A stretch of DNA of 64,000 bases from Peribacillus loiseleuriae (GCF_001183985.1 NZ_LFZW01000001.1:2119357-2183356); one strand, 5' to 3'. Positions 40,156 to 49,613 are shown, counted from the stretch's first letter. Notes: generated by a model from the sequence alone, not told the origin. Program-made: numbers and translations.

Positions 40156-40760
40156 AAAAGATGTATGATCCATGGTCAAAAATAACAACAAGAAATGGTT
40201 ATGCAGGAGACGAAGTAATATCTGCACTTCAAAAATCAATCAGAAGAGGTTTAGAAGAGCAGGCATGCATGTTCGCTTATGAGATGTACATATCATCTCC
40301 AGAGCTTGAAGAAAAGATGTGGAGAAGACTTCTTACTATATCTGTTGAAGATATAGGAATGGGAAATCCTATGGCAGCAATAATGGTAAACAACATGTTT
40401 GAAATGCGTAAGAACTTTGATTATGCAGATGGAGACCGTCCAATGTTCTTTGTTCATGCAATTCGTTATCTATGCCAGTGTGAAAAGGATAGATCCTCTG
40501 ATTTATTAAAGAACATATGCATAAAGAGCTTCGCAATGGGGCAATTGCCAGAGATTCCAGATTACGCTCTTGATAAACACACTCAGCGTGGACAAGAAAT
40601 GGGAAAAGACTCTTTACACTTCCTAAACGAAGCCAGCAAAGTAATACCTCAAGCAGAAGTAGATAATAACTACAAAGAGCGTTATGCAAAAATTCTTGAG
40701 GAATACGATCCGGAAAACATATGTGACACTGCATTTAAATTTAACGGATGGCAGTTCTAA
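40149..40760 (+). CDS. Stand-alone protein resembling the C-terminal domain of RarA/MgsA
   Basis: This 203-residue helical protein is co-translated with the permease (ATG inside its last codons). Segments VISALQKSIRRGLEEQACMFAYEMYISSPELEEKMWRRLLTISVEDIGMGNPMAAIMVNNMFE follow the pattern of the MgsA/RarA C-terminal domain (K-S-x-R-G-x-x-x-x-A-x-x-W, then SEDIG). A second motif DYALDKHTQRGQEMGKDSLHFLNEASKV has charged and aromatic residues that look functional. There is no AAA+ ATPase part. Its position in place of the usual phospho-glycosidase suggests a role linked to the imported sugar, but the function is unknown. Confidence 0.6.
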   Translation: MVKKMYDPWSKITTRNGYAGDEVISALQKSIRRGLEEQACMFAYEMYISSPELEEKMWRRLLTISVEDIGMGNPMAAIMVNNMFEMRKNFDYADGDRPMFFVHAIRYLCQCEKDRSSDLLKNICIKSFAMGQLPEIPDYALDKHTQRGQEMGKDSLHFLNEASKVIPQAEVDNNYKERYAKILEEYDPENICDTAFKFNGWQF

Positions 40761-40797
40761 CATCTTTCTTAAGGACAGTTATTAGTAATATTATTCA

Positions 40798-40844
40798 ATA
40801 AATTCCATAATAATTTTTATTTTAAATTATTATGGAATTTATCT
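40798..40844 (+). terminator. Terminator of the PTS operon
   Basis: ATAAATTCCATAATAATTT / AAATTATTATGGAATTTAT arms, near-perfect, followed by CTTTT. Confidence 0.8.
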
Positions 40845-40996
40845 TTTAATAAGTTCTATAATAGTGCATTTTCACTTGAATAAATTTACAGTTGGATAAA
40901 AAAAGCGAATTACTAAGCTATTTTTAATGTTTCAAAAATTGGTGTTAGTATAAAGTGGATCTAAGTCAATATATGAGACACAAAAAGTTGAACTTT

Positions 40997-41960
40997 TTAT
41001 GCAATTTTCCTAGCTAAATCTTCACATCTTTGTGGCGTTAAATATCCAATGCTACTATGAATTCTTTTTCTATTATACCAAGCTTCTATATACTCAAATA
41101 TTGCCAGTCTTGCTCCGTCATAATCAAAGCAATTAACTAGGTTAACTTCCTCTTTTTTCAAAGAGGCATGAAAAGACTCTATACAAGCATTATCATAAGG
41201 GCAGCCCTTCATGCTTAATGACCGTTTGATTTTAAATGTGTCGAGCGCTTCATCAATGGTCTTGTTTTTAAATTCATTTCCTCGATCAGTGTGAAATAAT
41301 TGAATTTGCCTTAAATTGGCTTTAATTGTTGATAAGGCTTGATAGACCAGTCCAGCATCTTTAGTAGGTCCTGCACTATGACCTATGATCTCCCTATTAT
41401 AAAGATCGACAAATAAACATATGTAATGCCAACGATTTCCGACTCTTACGTATGTTAAATCACTTACTACAACAGTTAATTCCTTTTGTTGATCAAACTC
41501 TCTATTTAACACATTAATTAACTTTAGATTCATTACAATCATCCAAATAAGGCTTGAACTGGGCAACTGTATATTTTGATACTAGTCCATTCTCTTTCAT
41601 GATTCTGCCGATACGTCGTCTCGAAGAGACTATATCAAGCTTTTTTAATTCATGCTTAATCTTACGTGTACCATAGTTCTGACGGCTTTTGTGAAAGATA
41701 TCTATGATGGTATCTGTAAGTTCATCCTCAGATTTGAATTGCTCTTTTGCTTCATAATAATAGGTACTTCTCGAGAGTTGTAAGACATCGCACATTGCTG
41801 ATATCGATTATTTTTGATCACATTTACTTTCGTCCTATTATCAGCGCAGCTTGCTTTAAAATATCATTCTCCATCAATAAACGCTGGCTTTCTTTACGAA
41901 GTTTGATCAACTCTGCTTCTTCCGGTGTTCTATTGTCCTTTTCTTTGGAGGAGAATAAAC
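40997..41960 (-). pseudogene. IS3-family transposase, frameshifted and truncated at the 5' end
   Basis: On the minus strand, the end of OrfA ([33 protein letters not shown]) is followed by OrfB with QCAMCDVLQLSRSTYYYEAK, then the DDE integrase motifs VVSDLTYV, FHTDRGNEFKN and CPYDNACIESFHASLKKE, ending QRCEDLARKIA. One extra T near 41516 (AGTTAATTAATG) breaks OrfB. The OrfA beginning and left end are missing. It is unrelated to the IS3 at 9254. Confidence 0.85.
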
Positions 41961-42031
41961 AAATTGGTGTAGTTTTTAAATCAAGAATTGGTTTAGATTG
42001 TGAAACATTGTACTTAAACAAACGGGTGCTT

Positions 42032-42715
42032 GTGCGGCCGAGCCTAGGTCGTATCATATAGCGGGTGGGATTCCCGTCGAGAAAGAACTAGCCATTCACT
42101 CGTAGCGAGTCTTGGAGGGCTAATGGTAACATTAGCCTTTAAGCGTAGACAGTTAGGTGGCGGGCCGAAAGCCAAATGGTTGAAGGGATTGAGCTCCATA
42201 ATGTTAGTAAATCGAGAGGGCTGATGCCTTAAGCACAGCAGAAAGCTACATTTTATCCATCGTTAAAGGCAAGAAGGATAGAACCTCTCTGGAGTCAGAG
42301 ACCTTGGCACGTCACACATTGATATGATACGGCAACTCGGGAGGCCCTACCGGTCTTTTCTTCTTATAGAAGAGTATGGTGTACAAGCGATAATAAGCAA
42401 GGAAGCCAAATGCCGTTGTAGGGAGTCGGATAGCAGCGTAGTACCAATGAAGTTGGGTAATGCCGATGGAGGAAAGGCTGCTACCAAGTTATCACCCTTA
42501 CTAGGGACACATTTACTACACGCAGAGGTAGGGATAATAAATGGACACAAAACTATTAAGGATAGCAGAATTAGCAAAATCTGAGCGAAAGAGATTAGCT
42601 ATATTTTGTGAATGGTGACTAGGAGGAGCCGTGTGCGTAAATAGCGCAAGCACGGTTCTGTGAGGGGGGAGGAACACAATCTACCGCAAGGTAGAGAGGT
42701 TCCCTTCTACTCGAC
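42032..42715 (+). mobile_element. ORF-less group II intron, copy 5, at the edge of IS110 copy B
   Basis: The 684-nt intron follows AAACAAACGGGTGCTT and is followed by TCGTATTATAAGG, the IS110 left end, exactly as for copy 3. IBS1 is perfect and IBS2 is CAAAC instead of CTAAC (one mismatch). EBS2 is at 42203-42207 and EBS1 at 42231-42236. Confidence 0.92.
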
Positions 42716-43115
42716 TCGTATTATAAGGTTAACCAGTAAAAATTACTGGTTGACCTTTTTTTAATAGAATCTATTATATCAGTAGCCAGGGTAGGACGTA
42801 CGGGTGCGTGGGACATGATCCCGTGAGCTAAACTGTCCGCCCCCTACTTGTAGAAACATGTTTGAGGCTGGTTGGGACGTAGATCTCGTATAACAAGCGA
42901 AGCTATGACACTACATGGGAGGACTAGGGGGACTGGTTAGTACGTAGAGGAGGAAAAAACGGTGAATCCAGTAATTGGTCTGGATGTGGCAAAGGGAGAG
43001 AGCCAAGTTCAGGCATTTTTAAATAAATCAAAACCGTATGGAAAGAGCTTTTCAATAAAGCATACTAGAGAGGAATTAGATCATTTTATAGGATTTTTAA
43101 AAGAGATCGAAGAGG
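42716..43115 (+). mobile_element. IS110 copy B, left-end fragment
   Basis: The fragment retains the left-end hairpin, the complete leader and the first 55 transposase codons. Copy A identity stops at GAGGTGACAGG (about 43122), where unrelated sequence continues the frame. It is the second witness for conservation of the leader. Confidence 0.88.
42780..42961 (+). ncRNA. Second copy of the candidate IS110 bridge RNA
   Basis: The leader is almost identical to 716-897. The left target guide ACGGGTGC (42800-42807) and donor guide GCTGGTT (42867-42873) are unchanged. The right target guide block reads GAGCTAAA (42825-42832) in place of CAACTAAA. A change limited to that block is what a retargeted bridge RNA would show. 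It would be transcribed without a functional transposase beside it, so it could act only with copy A protein. Confidence 0.55.
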
Positions 43116-43279
43116 TGACAGGAAAAATACGAGTTTTGCATGACAGTGAGGGTGTAGTATTGATCTACAAGGAACAATTCAAGACACATTTTGAACAAGT
43201 TGAGAGATATAAAATGTTAGTGGAAGAATTGGTGAATGAACCAATTCTAGAAGATAAAGATATTAAAGATGAAGACTAA
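42962..43279 (+). pseudogene. Truncated IS110 transposase fused to unrelated codons
   Basis: The first 55 codons match copy A (MNPVIGLDVAKGESQVQAF..); the following 50 (IRVLHDSEGVVLIYKEQFKTHFEQVERYKML..) come from an unidentified gene tail. The catalytic residues after D8 are missing. Confidence 0.85.
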
Positions 43280-43317
43280 GGTTATTTATACTAAATTGTT
43301 GTAAGCCTTGATAGGTA

Positions 43318-43370
43318 AAGGAGAATACATAGTATATATGGCTACTATATATACTATGTATTCTCCTTTT
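43318..43370 (+). terminator. Very strong hairpin terminator
   Basis: Arms AAAGGAGAATACATAGTATA and TATACTATGTATTCTCCTTT enclose a short loop and end in T residues. It is probably the original terminator of the gene whose tail is fused to IS110 copy B. Confidence 0.88.
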
Positions 43371-43379
43371 ATTATTTAT

Positions 43380-43884
43380 AAGGCTCTGTAAAAGAATATT
43401 ATTGATTCTTCTTATATAACGTTCGGGAGGTGAACGGAAGAAGGCTAAAATAAAAACCACCACTTTAAGTATTGGGTATGAGTATTACTTCATATATTGA
43501 TGGTATTAAGTAACAAGGATTATCAAAGAATTTTTTGTGGGATGAAATTTAAAAAGCTGGAATTGGAGTAATTGGCTATACCAATACATCAAGGCTTCGC
43601 AAAATACGACAATCATTATAGAGTATTAAGGATTAAGGCAATTAAGTAAATTACAATAAAATGAATTAGAACCAAAGAGAAAATATTATATTAATATAAT
43701 ATTTTATTGGAGAAAAGTTCATAAATAATCTTCATCATAAAAAACAAATAGATTATAGAGATATAGTTCCATCTAAACATTTTCGTATGATTACACATAC
43801 TTTTGTCTCGAATGTAGTTTTGTCCCTTTTATAAATACTATAATATCAAGGTTTAAGCGTTTTATCACATGACTATATGTAATA
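43380..43884. other. About 500 bp without a supported gene
   Basis: AT-rich sequence with many stops in all frames. Nothing recognisable until the helicase fragment. Confidence 0.4.
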
Positions 43885-44271
43885 TACGATGCGCAAACTA
43901 TATACTCGTATAGAGGCGCATCTGAAACCTATATACTCCAATTCCCAGCAGTATACCCTAATTGCCGAAAAATCATCATGGATATTAACTATCGATCTGG
44001 AGGGTTTGTTGTTGGCCTGGCTAACCCTATTATCCGTCATAACACCCGTCAAATTCCTAAGACACTAAAGGTAAACCATAGCGATAACCAAGAAGTTTCG
44101 TTGTCGCGACCTTTACATGCGGAACAGGAAGCGGAGTGGATTATTCAAGATATATTGGATAAGCAATCATCTGGTCATGCTTTGCGTGATATGGCCATTC
44201 TTTACCGCACGCATGCAATAGGCAGGGCAGTCTTTGATAAACTTGTATTAGCTGATATTGTAGACCGATAA
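43885..44271 (+). pseudogene. UvrD/PcrA-type helicase fragment (motifs III-IV region)
   Basis: In this frame: DAQTIYSYRGASETYILQFPAVYPNCRKIIMDINYRS is motif III to IV of superfamily 1A helicases (GDDxQxIYxxRGA; L-x-x-N-Y-R-S). It is followed by HAEQEAEWIIQDILDKQSSGHALRDMAILYRTHAIGRAV, the 2B-side region. Walker A and the C-terminal motifs are absent. The piece at 29146-29390 covers residues that come shortly before it in such helicases, so both may derive from one gene. Confidence 0.8.
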
Positions 44272-44424
44272 TAAAGTTGCTACATGTACAATGAAGTCGT
44301 TTAGAAAGTGGCATGGATTTACGTTTTCATGCCACTTTTTTCTATTTTTAATTGTAAGAATATGTCGGTATTCGTCAGTTTAAAGAATGGGCAGACACCT
44401 TGAAATAAAGGTGTCTTTTTGAGT

Positions 44425-45795
44425 TTAAAGATAAGATTTAAACGATAGTGGATTATATTTCTTCCTCTCACACATTTCCATTATACAAGCTGCTAATTGT
44501 TGAATACCGAGATCTATTTTATTTTCATATACTTGTGAAATACTTAGTCGAATTGCTTTCTGTTTGTTTCCAACTAAATACATTCTAGAAGCATTGTCTA
44601 CATAGATATGTTTTTCATGTAATAGATAAATCAATTTATCAACATCTATATGTGAAGGCAAGAAGATGGTGAGATAAAAGCCACTTTTGGGCTTTGTAAA
44701 TGATATATAGCTTGGTAAATATGATGAACAAGCATTTAGTAATGTCTTCATTTTGTTTATGTACAATTGTTTTACATTTTCTAAATGATAGTGAAACATC
44801 CCACTTTTCAAATAGATTTCTAATGCTCCTTGTGAAAGTGCCGATGTATTGAAATCAGCACTAAATTTATAGCGTACAAAGGAATCAATCATTGTTTTAG
44901 GGAGTACAACAGTCGCAATGCGTAACCCTGGTAAAAATACTTTTGAAAAGCTTTTGACATAAATGATTCTTCCGTTGGGTTCATATGCAAACAAAGGGTC
45001 TGCTTTTGAATCCACATCTAATTCTGCTAAGTAATCATCTTCTACAATGTATACATCATATTTTTCTGCAAGAGCAACGATTTTTTTCTTCTCCTCATTT
45101 GTATAATGATGACCAAGTGGATTATGACACCTTGGCACAATATAAAAGAATTTAATATCGTTGTTGCGGAATAAAGATTCTAGTCGTTCAAAATCAATCC
45201 CATCCATTGTTAAGTCAATTCCTAATGTATCACTTTGATTTAACTGTAAGGTATCTATCATACCAAAGTAAGTTGGTTGTTCAATTAATACTTTCTTTTT
45301 TCCATTTGGGAACGGCATCGTCGATAGTATATGTAACGCTTGTTGTGATCCAGAAGTAATGACAAGTCGCTCAGGTTTCGTGAATACTTGTAAATTTTGT
45401 AAATACTTCACCAGCTCTTTTCTCACCGAATAGAGCCCTTGTTGCTCACTGTACGTAAATAATTGTGCTTTATAATGATCAATTGCTTGGTTTATACAAT
45501 GTTGAAAGTCTTCATAAGGTATGATTCGTTCATCTGGACCCGCAGATAAAAAATCTATATTTTCATTCGGACTAGGTACTCGATAATTATCAACAATATA
45601 ATAGCCACTTTTGGGTTTAGCATAGACAATATGTTGTTTCTCTAGTTCTAGTAATGCCTTTACAACTGTATTTTTACTACATTGAAATTGTTCAGCGAGT
45701 ATCCGAATAGAAGGTAGTTTATCTCCTGCTTTTAACTGCTCATTCTCTATTTGTTGTTTCATCCATTCTAAAATACCTCTATATTTTGTTACCAT
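44425..45795 (-). CDS. MocR/PdxR-type regulator (GntR HTH plus aminotransferase fold)
   Basis: This 456-residue protein has a GntR winged helix (LKAGDKLPSIRILAEQFQCSKNTVVKALLELEKQHIVYAKPKSGYYI) and a class I aminotransferase-like domain. The PLP-lysine appears in YVKSFSKVFLPGLRI, with the substrate-side motifs TSGSQQALHIL, PRCHNPLGHHY and EDDYLAEL intact. MocR proteins bind PLP to regulate vitamin B6, GABA or transport genes. ATG at 45795 is chosen for its AAGGAGGG spacing. It is divergent from an EamA transporter, a frequent MocR target. Confidence 0.92.
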   Translation of the reverse strand: MVTKYRGILEWMKQQIENEQLKAGDKLPSIRILAEQFQCSKNTVVKALLELEKQHIVYAKPKSGYYIVDNYRVPSPNENIDFLSAGPDERIIPYEDFQHCINQAIDHYKAQLFTYSEQQGLYSVRKELVKYLQNLQVFTKPERLVITSGSQQALHILSTMPFPNGKKKVLIEQPTYFGMIDTLQLNQSDTLGIDLTMDGIDFERLESLFRNNDIKFFYIVPRCHNPLGHHYTNEEKKKIVALAEKYDVYIVEDDYLAELDVDSKADPLFAYEPNGRIIYVKSFSKVFLPGLRIATVVLPKTMIDSFVRYKFSADFNTSALSQGALEIYLKSGMFHYHLENVKQLYINKMKTLLNACSSYLPSYISFTKPKSGFYLTIFLPSHIDVDKLIYLLHEKHIYVDNASRMYLVGNKQKAIRLSISQVYENKIDLGIQQLAACIMEMCERKKYNPLSFKSYL

Positions 45796-45807
45796 ATATA
45801 CCCTCCT

Positions 45808-45821
45808 TGGTATCTGTACCA
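45808..45821 (-). promoter_or_regulatory. Palindrome overlapping the MocR leader, possible autoregulatory operator
   Basis: TGGTATCTGTACCA is a 5-bp inverted repeat with a 4-bp centre, lying just upstream of the MocR-type ribosome binding site in the divergent promoter region. MocR regulators commonly bind such sites between the divergent genes. Inference from position only. Confidence 0.4.
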
Positions 45822-45945
45822 TGACAGATGTGAAATTCTACTGTATGGAAAAGAGTCGATATCAATTACAATCATGTTTAATTAGCATATTCAGTTTAAC
45901 TATGATTATGGAATACATTTATGTGCTTGTGAAGGGGGAGCTTGA

Positions 45946-46878
45946 ATGAAGAACAATACAAAAAAAGGAATGCTGCTAGGCTTTATTGGTATTATTTGTT
46001 TTAGTCTTACATTGCCAGCGACAAGCATCGCTGTACCTTACTTTGGTGGGATAATTGTTGGCTTAGGTAGGACAGTTATCGCAGCAATTATTGTTGGCAT
46101 TATTTTTATCATAAAAAAAGAAAAATTACCTAATAAGGAACAAATGAAAAGCTTATGGATTGTAGCTATTGGTGCTGTACTTGCCTTTCCGCTATTAACA
46201 ACCTTTGCGATGAAATCATTACCTGTATCACACGGAGCAATTGAACTAGCTTTACTACCACTTGCGACTGCTGGATTTGCGATGTGGCGTGGAGGTGAGC
46301 GACTTTCGAAACGCTATTGGATTGCAAGCATTATTGGTGCGATAACCGTTCTTCTTTATGCTGTGTATTTAGGCTTAGGTCAATTACAAAAAGGCGATAT
46401 TGCACTAATTGTAGCTGTCTTAATACTTGGATTAAGCTATGCAGAAGGTGGAAAACTGTCAAAAGAGCTTGGAAGTTGGCAAGTAATCGCTTGGGCAATT
46501 TTAATTGGCGCTCCGTTTTTTGTGATTCCTGTGGGATTAAGTTTATCTTTTGATATGCTAAGAGCACCTATAGAGGCTTGGATTAGTTTATTATACTTAG
46601 CCATTGTGAGCCAGTTTTTAGCTTATGTCGCTTGGTATGGCGGGATGTCATTAGGAGGGATTGCAAGAGTAGGACAGATGCAATATTTACAGCCATTTTT
46701 AATGATTGGTTTTTCTGTATTATTTTTAGGGGAATCGATTACATGGCTAACTATTGTCTTAGCAATTATTGTTGTAATATGTGTGATAATTGGAAAACAT
46801 ACACCTGTAGCTAAGAAAGAAACGCATTATGATAATCGTGTTCTTCATGAAAAGGTTGATGAATTTATAGATAGCTAA
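45946..46878 (+). CDS. EamA/DMT family transporter, probable MocR target
   Basis: This 310-residue protein has ten predicted helices in two EamA repeats: GMLLGFIGIICFSLTLPATSIAVPYFGGIIVGLGRTVIAA, then DIALIVAVLILGLSYAEGGKLSKELG and the repeat-two motif VGQMQYLQPFLMIGFSVLFLGESITW. It ends with a hydrophilic tail. ATG follows GAAGGGGGAG. The divergent MocR-type regulator suggests export or uptake of an amine or a vitamin B6-linked metabolite, but that is inference. It differs clearly in sequence from the transporter at 5835. Confidence 0.9.
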   Translation: MKNNTKKGMLLGFIGIICFSLTLPATSIAVPYFGGIIVGLGRTVIAAIIVGIIFIIKKEKLPNKEQMKSLWIVAIGAVLAFPLLTTFAMKSLPVSHGAIELALLPLATAGFAMWRGGERLSKRYWIASIIGAITVLLYAVYLGLGQLQKGDIALIVAVLILGLSYAEGGKLSKELGSWQVIAWAILIGAPFFVIPVGLSLSFDMLRAPIEAWISLLYLAIVSQFLAYVAWYGGMSLGGIARVGQMQYLQPFLMIGFSVLFLGESITWLTIVLAIIVVICVIIGKHTPVAKKETHYDNRVLHEKVDEFIDS

Positions 46879-47050
46879 ATTTTTATGTAATCAGTCAGCA
46901 GCAATTTTTAAAGATTCGTTCGCTGAAAATTAAACAACTTTATTATTCTTTAAAAATCAGATAACTAGAGAAAAATTTTACCTTTTAAACATCTTTAATA
47001 ACCATTTATCAGTAAATAGATAGATGGTTATTTTATTTGTAAGAATATAA

Positions 47051-47560
47051 TTAAACGACTTTATTATTCCAAAACAACTTTACCTGTTCTTGAACTAAGG
47101 CAATCAACTTTTTTAAGTAAGCATTCTCCATTCGTAAACGTTCATTTTCTGCTTGTAAGGCCTCTAATGAACCTTCTACTGGTTGGGTTTTCTTTGTTTC
47201 TTTTTGCATGGATGGGCGCCCCTTTTGCTTCAATTTAAGGGCATTTAATCCTTCTGTTTCAACTTTCAGCTTCCAAGTCGAAATCGTACTAGGTGCTGGA
47301 ATATTGAAAATAGCAGCAGTTTCATACAAAGATGTCCCATGTTCGTTCATATAATTGAGTACGTCTAGTTTAAACTGAGCTGTATAATTTGTATAGTTTT
47401 TTATAAATCCTTCCTCGCCATGATATCGATACTGTAAAACCCATTTTTTGATTGTATTAGGAGCGGTTCCATAGATCTCACTAAGGGTCCCATAACCACC
47501 TTCATTATGTAAATATTTTTGAACGGCTTCTAATTTCTTTTCCGCTGTAAATTTGGCCAT
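47051..47560 (-). pseudogene. IS3-family OrfA with two helix-turn-helix domains, element remnant
   Basis: MAKFTAEKKLEAVQKYLHNEGGYGTLSEIYGTAPNTIKKWVLQYR and a second HTH (FKLDVLNYMNEHGTSLYETAAIFNIPAPSTISTWK), then a zipper ending in LEALQAENERLRMENAYLKKLIALVQEQ, are the OrfA of IS150-like elements. OrfB is missing: after QEQ the frame runs into WNNKVV and stops. The left end carries TAAATGTTAG.. / ..CTAACATTTACGGGGCAG, again resembling the palindrome core. It marks the boundary between accessory and core DNA. Confidence 0.8.
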
Positions 47561-47639
47561 AAAAAACACCCCGTAAATGTTAGTGTAATGTCTAACATTT
47601 ACGGGGCAGTTCACATCGGTGCCTTTTTTATCTCAATCA

Positions 47640-47930
47640 TTATTTTTCATAATGGAATTCAGGCTCGTTATATTTTTCATTATAATTAACATTCAAGTTA
47701 TGATCATCAAAATACCATATGTCACTTTTTTCAACGAAAAAAGTAATATCATCTTTTTGTAAAGATGCACCTATATCAATAGGTTGATCGTTGTTTACGC
47801 CTAATGAAAAGCCACTCTGGATTGGGCTATGCCCTCCGTATCTTGCAAAAAAACGAACGCTATCGCCGTTATTTAAATTCAATTCATCCTTATACCACGT
47901 GATGGCTTTATCAGAGATAATAATATTCAT
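47640..47930 (-). CDS. yneR: HesB/IscA-like protein without cysteines
   Basis: This 96-residue protein has the HesB/IscA fold (MNIIISDKAITWYKDELNL, SVRFFARYGG, SGFSLGVN, FFVEKSDIWYFDDHNLNVNYN) but no cysteine at all, so it cannot carry an iron-sulfur cluster as IscA does. It matches B. subtilis YneR in length and in position two genes from plsY. ATG at 47930 is chosen for its GGAAGGAG site; upstream codons have none. Confidence 0.85.
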   Translation of the reverse strand: MNIIISDKAITWYKDELNLNNGDSVRFFARYGGHSPIQSGFSLGVNNDQPIDIGASLQKDDITFFVEKSDIWYFDDHNLNVNYNEKYNEPEFHYEK

Positions 47931-48065
47931 CGTAATCTCCTTCCAATATGCAATAATTGTAGTATAAAGCATATTGAAAAAAGATGCGAATGATACGAAC
48001 GAAGTGGGTTAACATGTATGTAAAATATACGGATTTGTTTTACCCCGCACTAACGGACAGTACGA

Positions 48066-48110
48066 CCCCCACCTCAAGGCTTAGAGAAATCGAAGAAGTG
48101 TAGGTGGGGG
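48066..48110. repeat. Hairpin CCCCCACCT..AGGTGGGGG
   Basis: Perfect 9-bp GC-rich arms enclose 27 bases. The sequence left of it (GCACTAACGGACAGTACGA) contains a variant of the palindrome core. There is no T-run, so it is not a standard terminator. It could be a transposon-end structure. Unassigned. Confidence 0.4.
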
Positions 48111-48157
48111 ATAAAGAAAACCCCACTGATTGAAGTTTCACTTTATTTTTCAAGAGG

Positions 48158-48286
48158 CTATTGCTTTAGTTCTGCTAGTTTTTTAACTAATATATGTGAA
48201 GGCATATGTAAAATTTGTTCGATTGGCAGCTTTAGTTTTTCTGAGAGTTTTATTGCCGTTTCAGGTGAAATTTGTAATGGTTTCAT
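48158..48286 (-). CDS. YycC-like small protein
   Basis: This 42-residue protein (MKPLQISPETAIKLSEKLKL.. PIEQILHMPSHILVKKLAEL) matches the pattern of B. subtilis YycC, a small conserved protein of unknown function in Bacilli. It has ATG with AAAGGAG nine bases upstream and no frame disturbance. The predicted structure is two helices. It lies in the same orientation as yneR and plsY. Confidence 0.75.
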   Translation of the reverse strand: MKPLQISPETAIKLSEKLKLPIEQILHMPSHILVKKLAELKQ

Positions 48287-48551
48287 TGTGTTCACTCCTT
48301 TTCTATAAACTCTGATTCAACATAAAAATAGTACCTGTTAAAGTGATGATAAACAATGGAGAAACAAAGGGGTTTCGGGTGAGTTCGCACACTCACTTTC
48401 AAGCTATAAAAGACAAAGTGATTCCATCATTATCATTAAAAAACTGAAGTGTATCATGCTTAAGTTGGTGAAAATAACCATAAGAATGTACTAAAAACCA
48501 GCTTTCTTTAAGAAAACTGGCTAGAGAAAATGAAGTAATCTGTAAGAATAC
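48287..48551. other. Intergenic region between the YycC-like gene and plsY
   Basis: No further gene is supported. A hairpin CCAG..CTGG with T-rich loop lies near 48497-48521, and CACTTTG-type short repeats occur near 48400-48430. The region contains the small gene promoter. Confidence 0.3.
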
Positions 48552-49145
48552 TTAAAGCCACTTAATTTTTGGCTCTGTTTTATTCATAATTCGTTTAATA
48601 TTTGCCCGATGACGATAGCATATAAAAATGAAAAGTACAGTTACAACAATTAATAAACCCCATTGCTCTATCTGAAAGGCTAATACGTAAATAATTGAAA
48701 TGAACGAAGTGATCATCGATGATAATGATACGTATTTTGTTAAGTATAATGTTAGAAAAAATACAATCAAAATAATACCGAATAATAAAGGGGAAAAACC
48801 TAGCAAAATACCGCCGGAAGTAGCCACTGCTTTTCCACCTTTAAAGCGAGCAAAGACCGGGTACATATGTCCAATAACTGCGATAACACCAGGAAGCAGT
48901 GGATGAATATTTTCTGCTCCGAACATTACCGGCAGCAGTGTTGCCAGTGTTCCTTTTAAAATATCCATACTTGTTACGATAAGACCAGCTTTGATGCCAA
49001 GGGTTCGGAATGTATTGGTCCCACCAAGGTTTTTGCTGCCATGTTCTCGAATGTCGGTATTGTAAAATGTTTTGCCAATAATTAACCCAGAAGGAATTGA
49101 GCCAATAAGATAGGCGAGAATCAAAATTAGAATAATTGTAAACAT
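48552..49145 (-). CDS. plsY: Acyl-phosphate:glycerol-3-phosphate acyltransferase PlsY
   Basis: This 197-residue membrane enzyme transfers an acyl group from acyl-phosphate to glycerol-3-phosphate, the first committed step of phospholipid synthesis. Motif 1 ([13 protein letters not shown]), motif 2 ([20 protein letters not shown]) and motif 3 ([16 protein letters not shown]) are intact, with five hydrophobic helices. ATG at 49145 fits the AGAAAGGG site. In B. subtilis it lies between yneR and yneT, as here except for an inserted permease gene. Essential in most Firmicutes. Confidence 0.96.
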   Translation of the reverse strand: MFTIILILILAYLIGSIPSGLIIGKTFYNTDIREHGSKNLGGTNTFRTLGIKAGLIVTSMDILKGTLATLLPVMFGAENIHPLLPGVIAVIGHMYPVFARFKGGKAVATSGGILLGFSPLLFGIILIVFFLTLYLTKYVSLSSMITSFISIIYVLAFQIEQWGLLIVVTVLFIFICYRHRANIKRIMNKTEPKIKWL

Positions 49146-49613
49146 ATAATAGCCCTTTCTCGTCAAAATTTAGAAGGATCCTGTGTATGTATTTTATCAT
49201 TTCTTCTTAAAAATACCATGGTTGTTAGAAAAAAATATTTACTATTAATGTTGAATGAAAGATGCTACGTGTTTATTTTTATTCCAAATCGATACATTTC
49301 GTTTGACATGTTAATCTTGTTCTCCTGTATCAAATGCTTTCCTTCATAATTACTTTGATATGTTATCTATCAAATTTTAATCATAGTCAATAGTCTGAAA
49401 TCTATCGTGAAAAAGAGTAATCTGATCAATCAAATTTTCATAACAAGTAAACATTCCAAAATAAACGGTTACTCCTGGCAGTTTTTGCGATGGTATGCTA
49501 GAGGTTTCTGAGAAAAAGTGTTACTATTTTTTATGGCTCTTAAAACAGTAATAGATTTTTTTAGATGATTGAGTGGAGTTATTTTTATAGGAAATGAAGG
49601 GATTTGAGGATTC
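49146..49613. other. Intergenic region between divergent plsY and a nucleobase permease
   Basis: I searched for a purine or other riboswitch ahead of the permease and saw none. The region is AT-rich and must contain two divergent promoters, but no clear -35/-10 pair stands out. Confidence 0.35.

Noticed and set aside
49200..49613. Purine riboswitch ahead of the nucleobase permease
   Set aside because: The conserved aptamer core and flanking stems are not visible on either strand.
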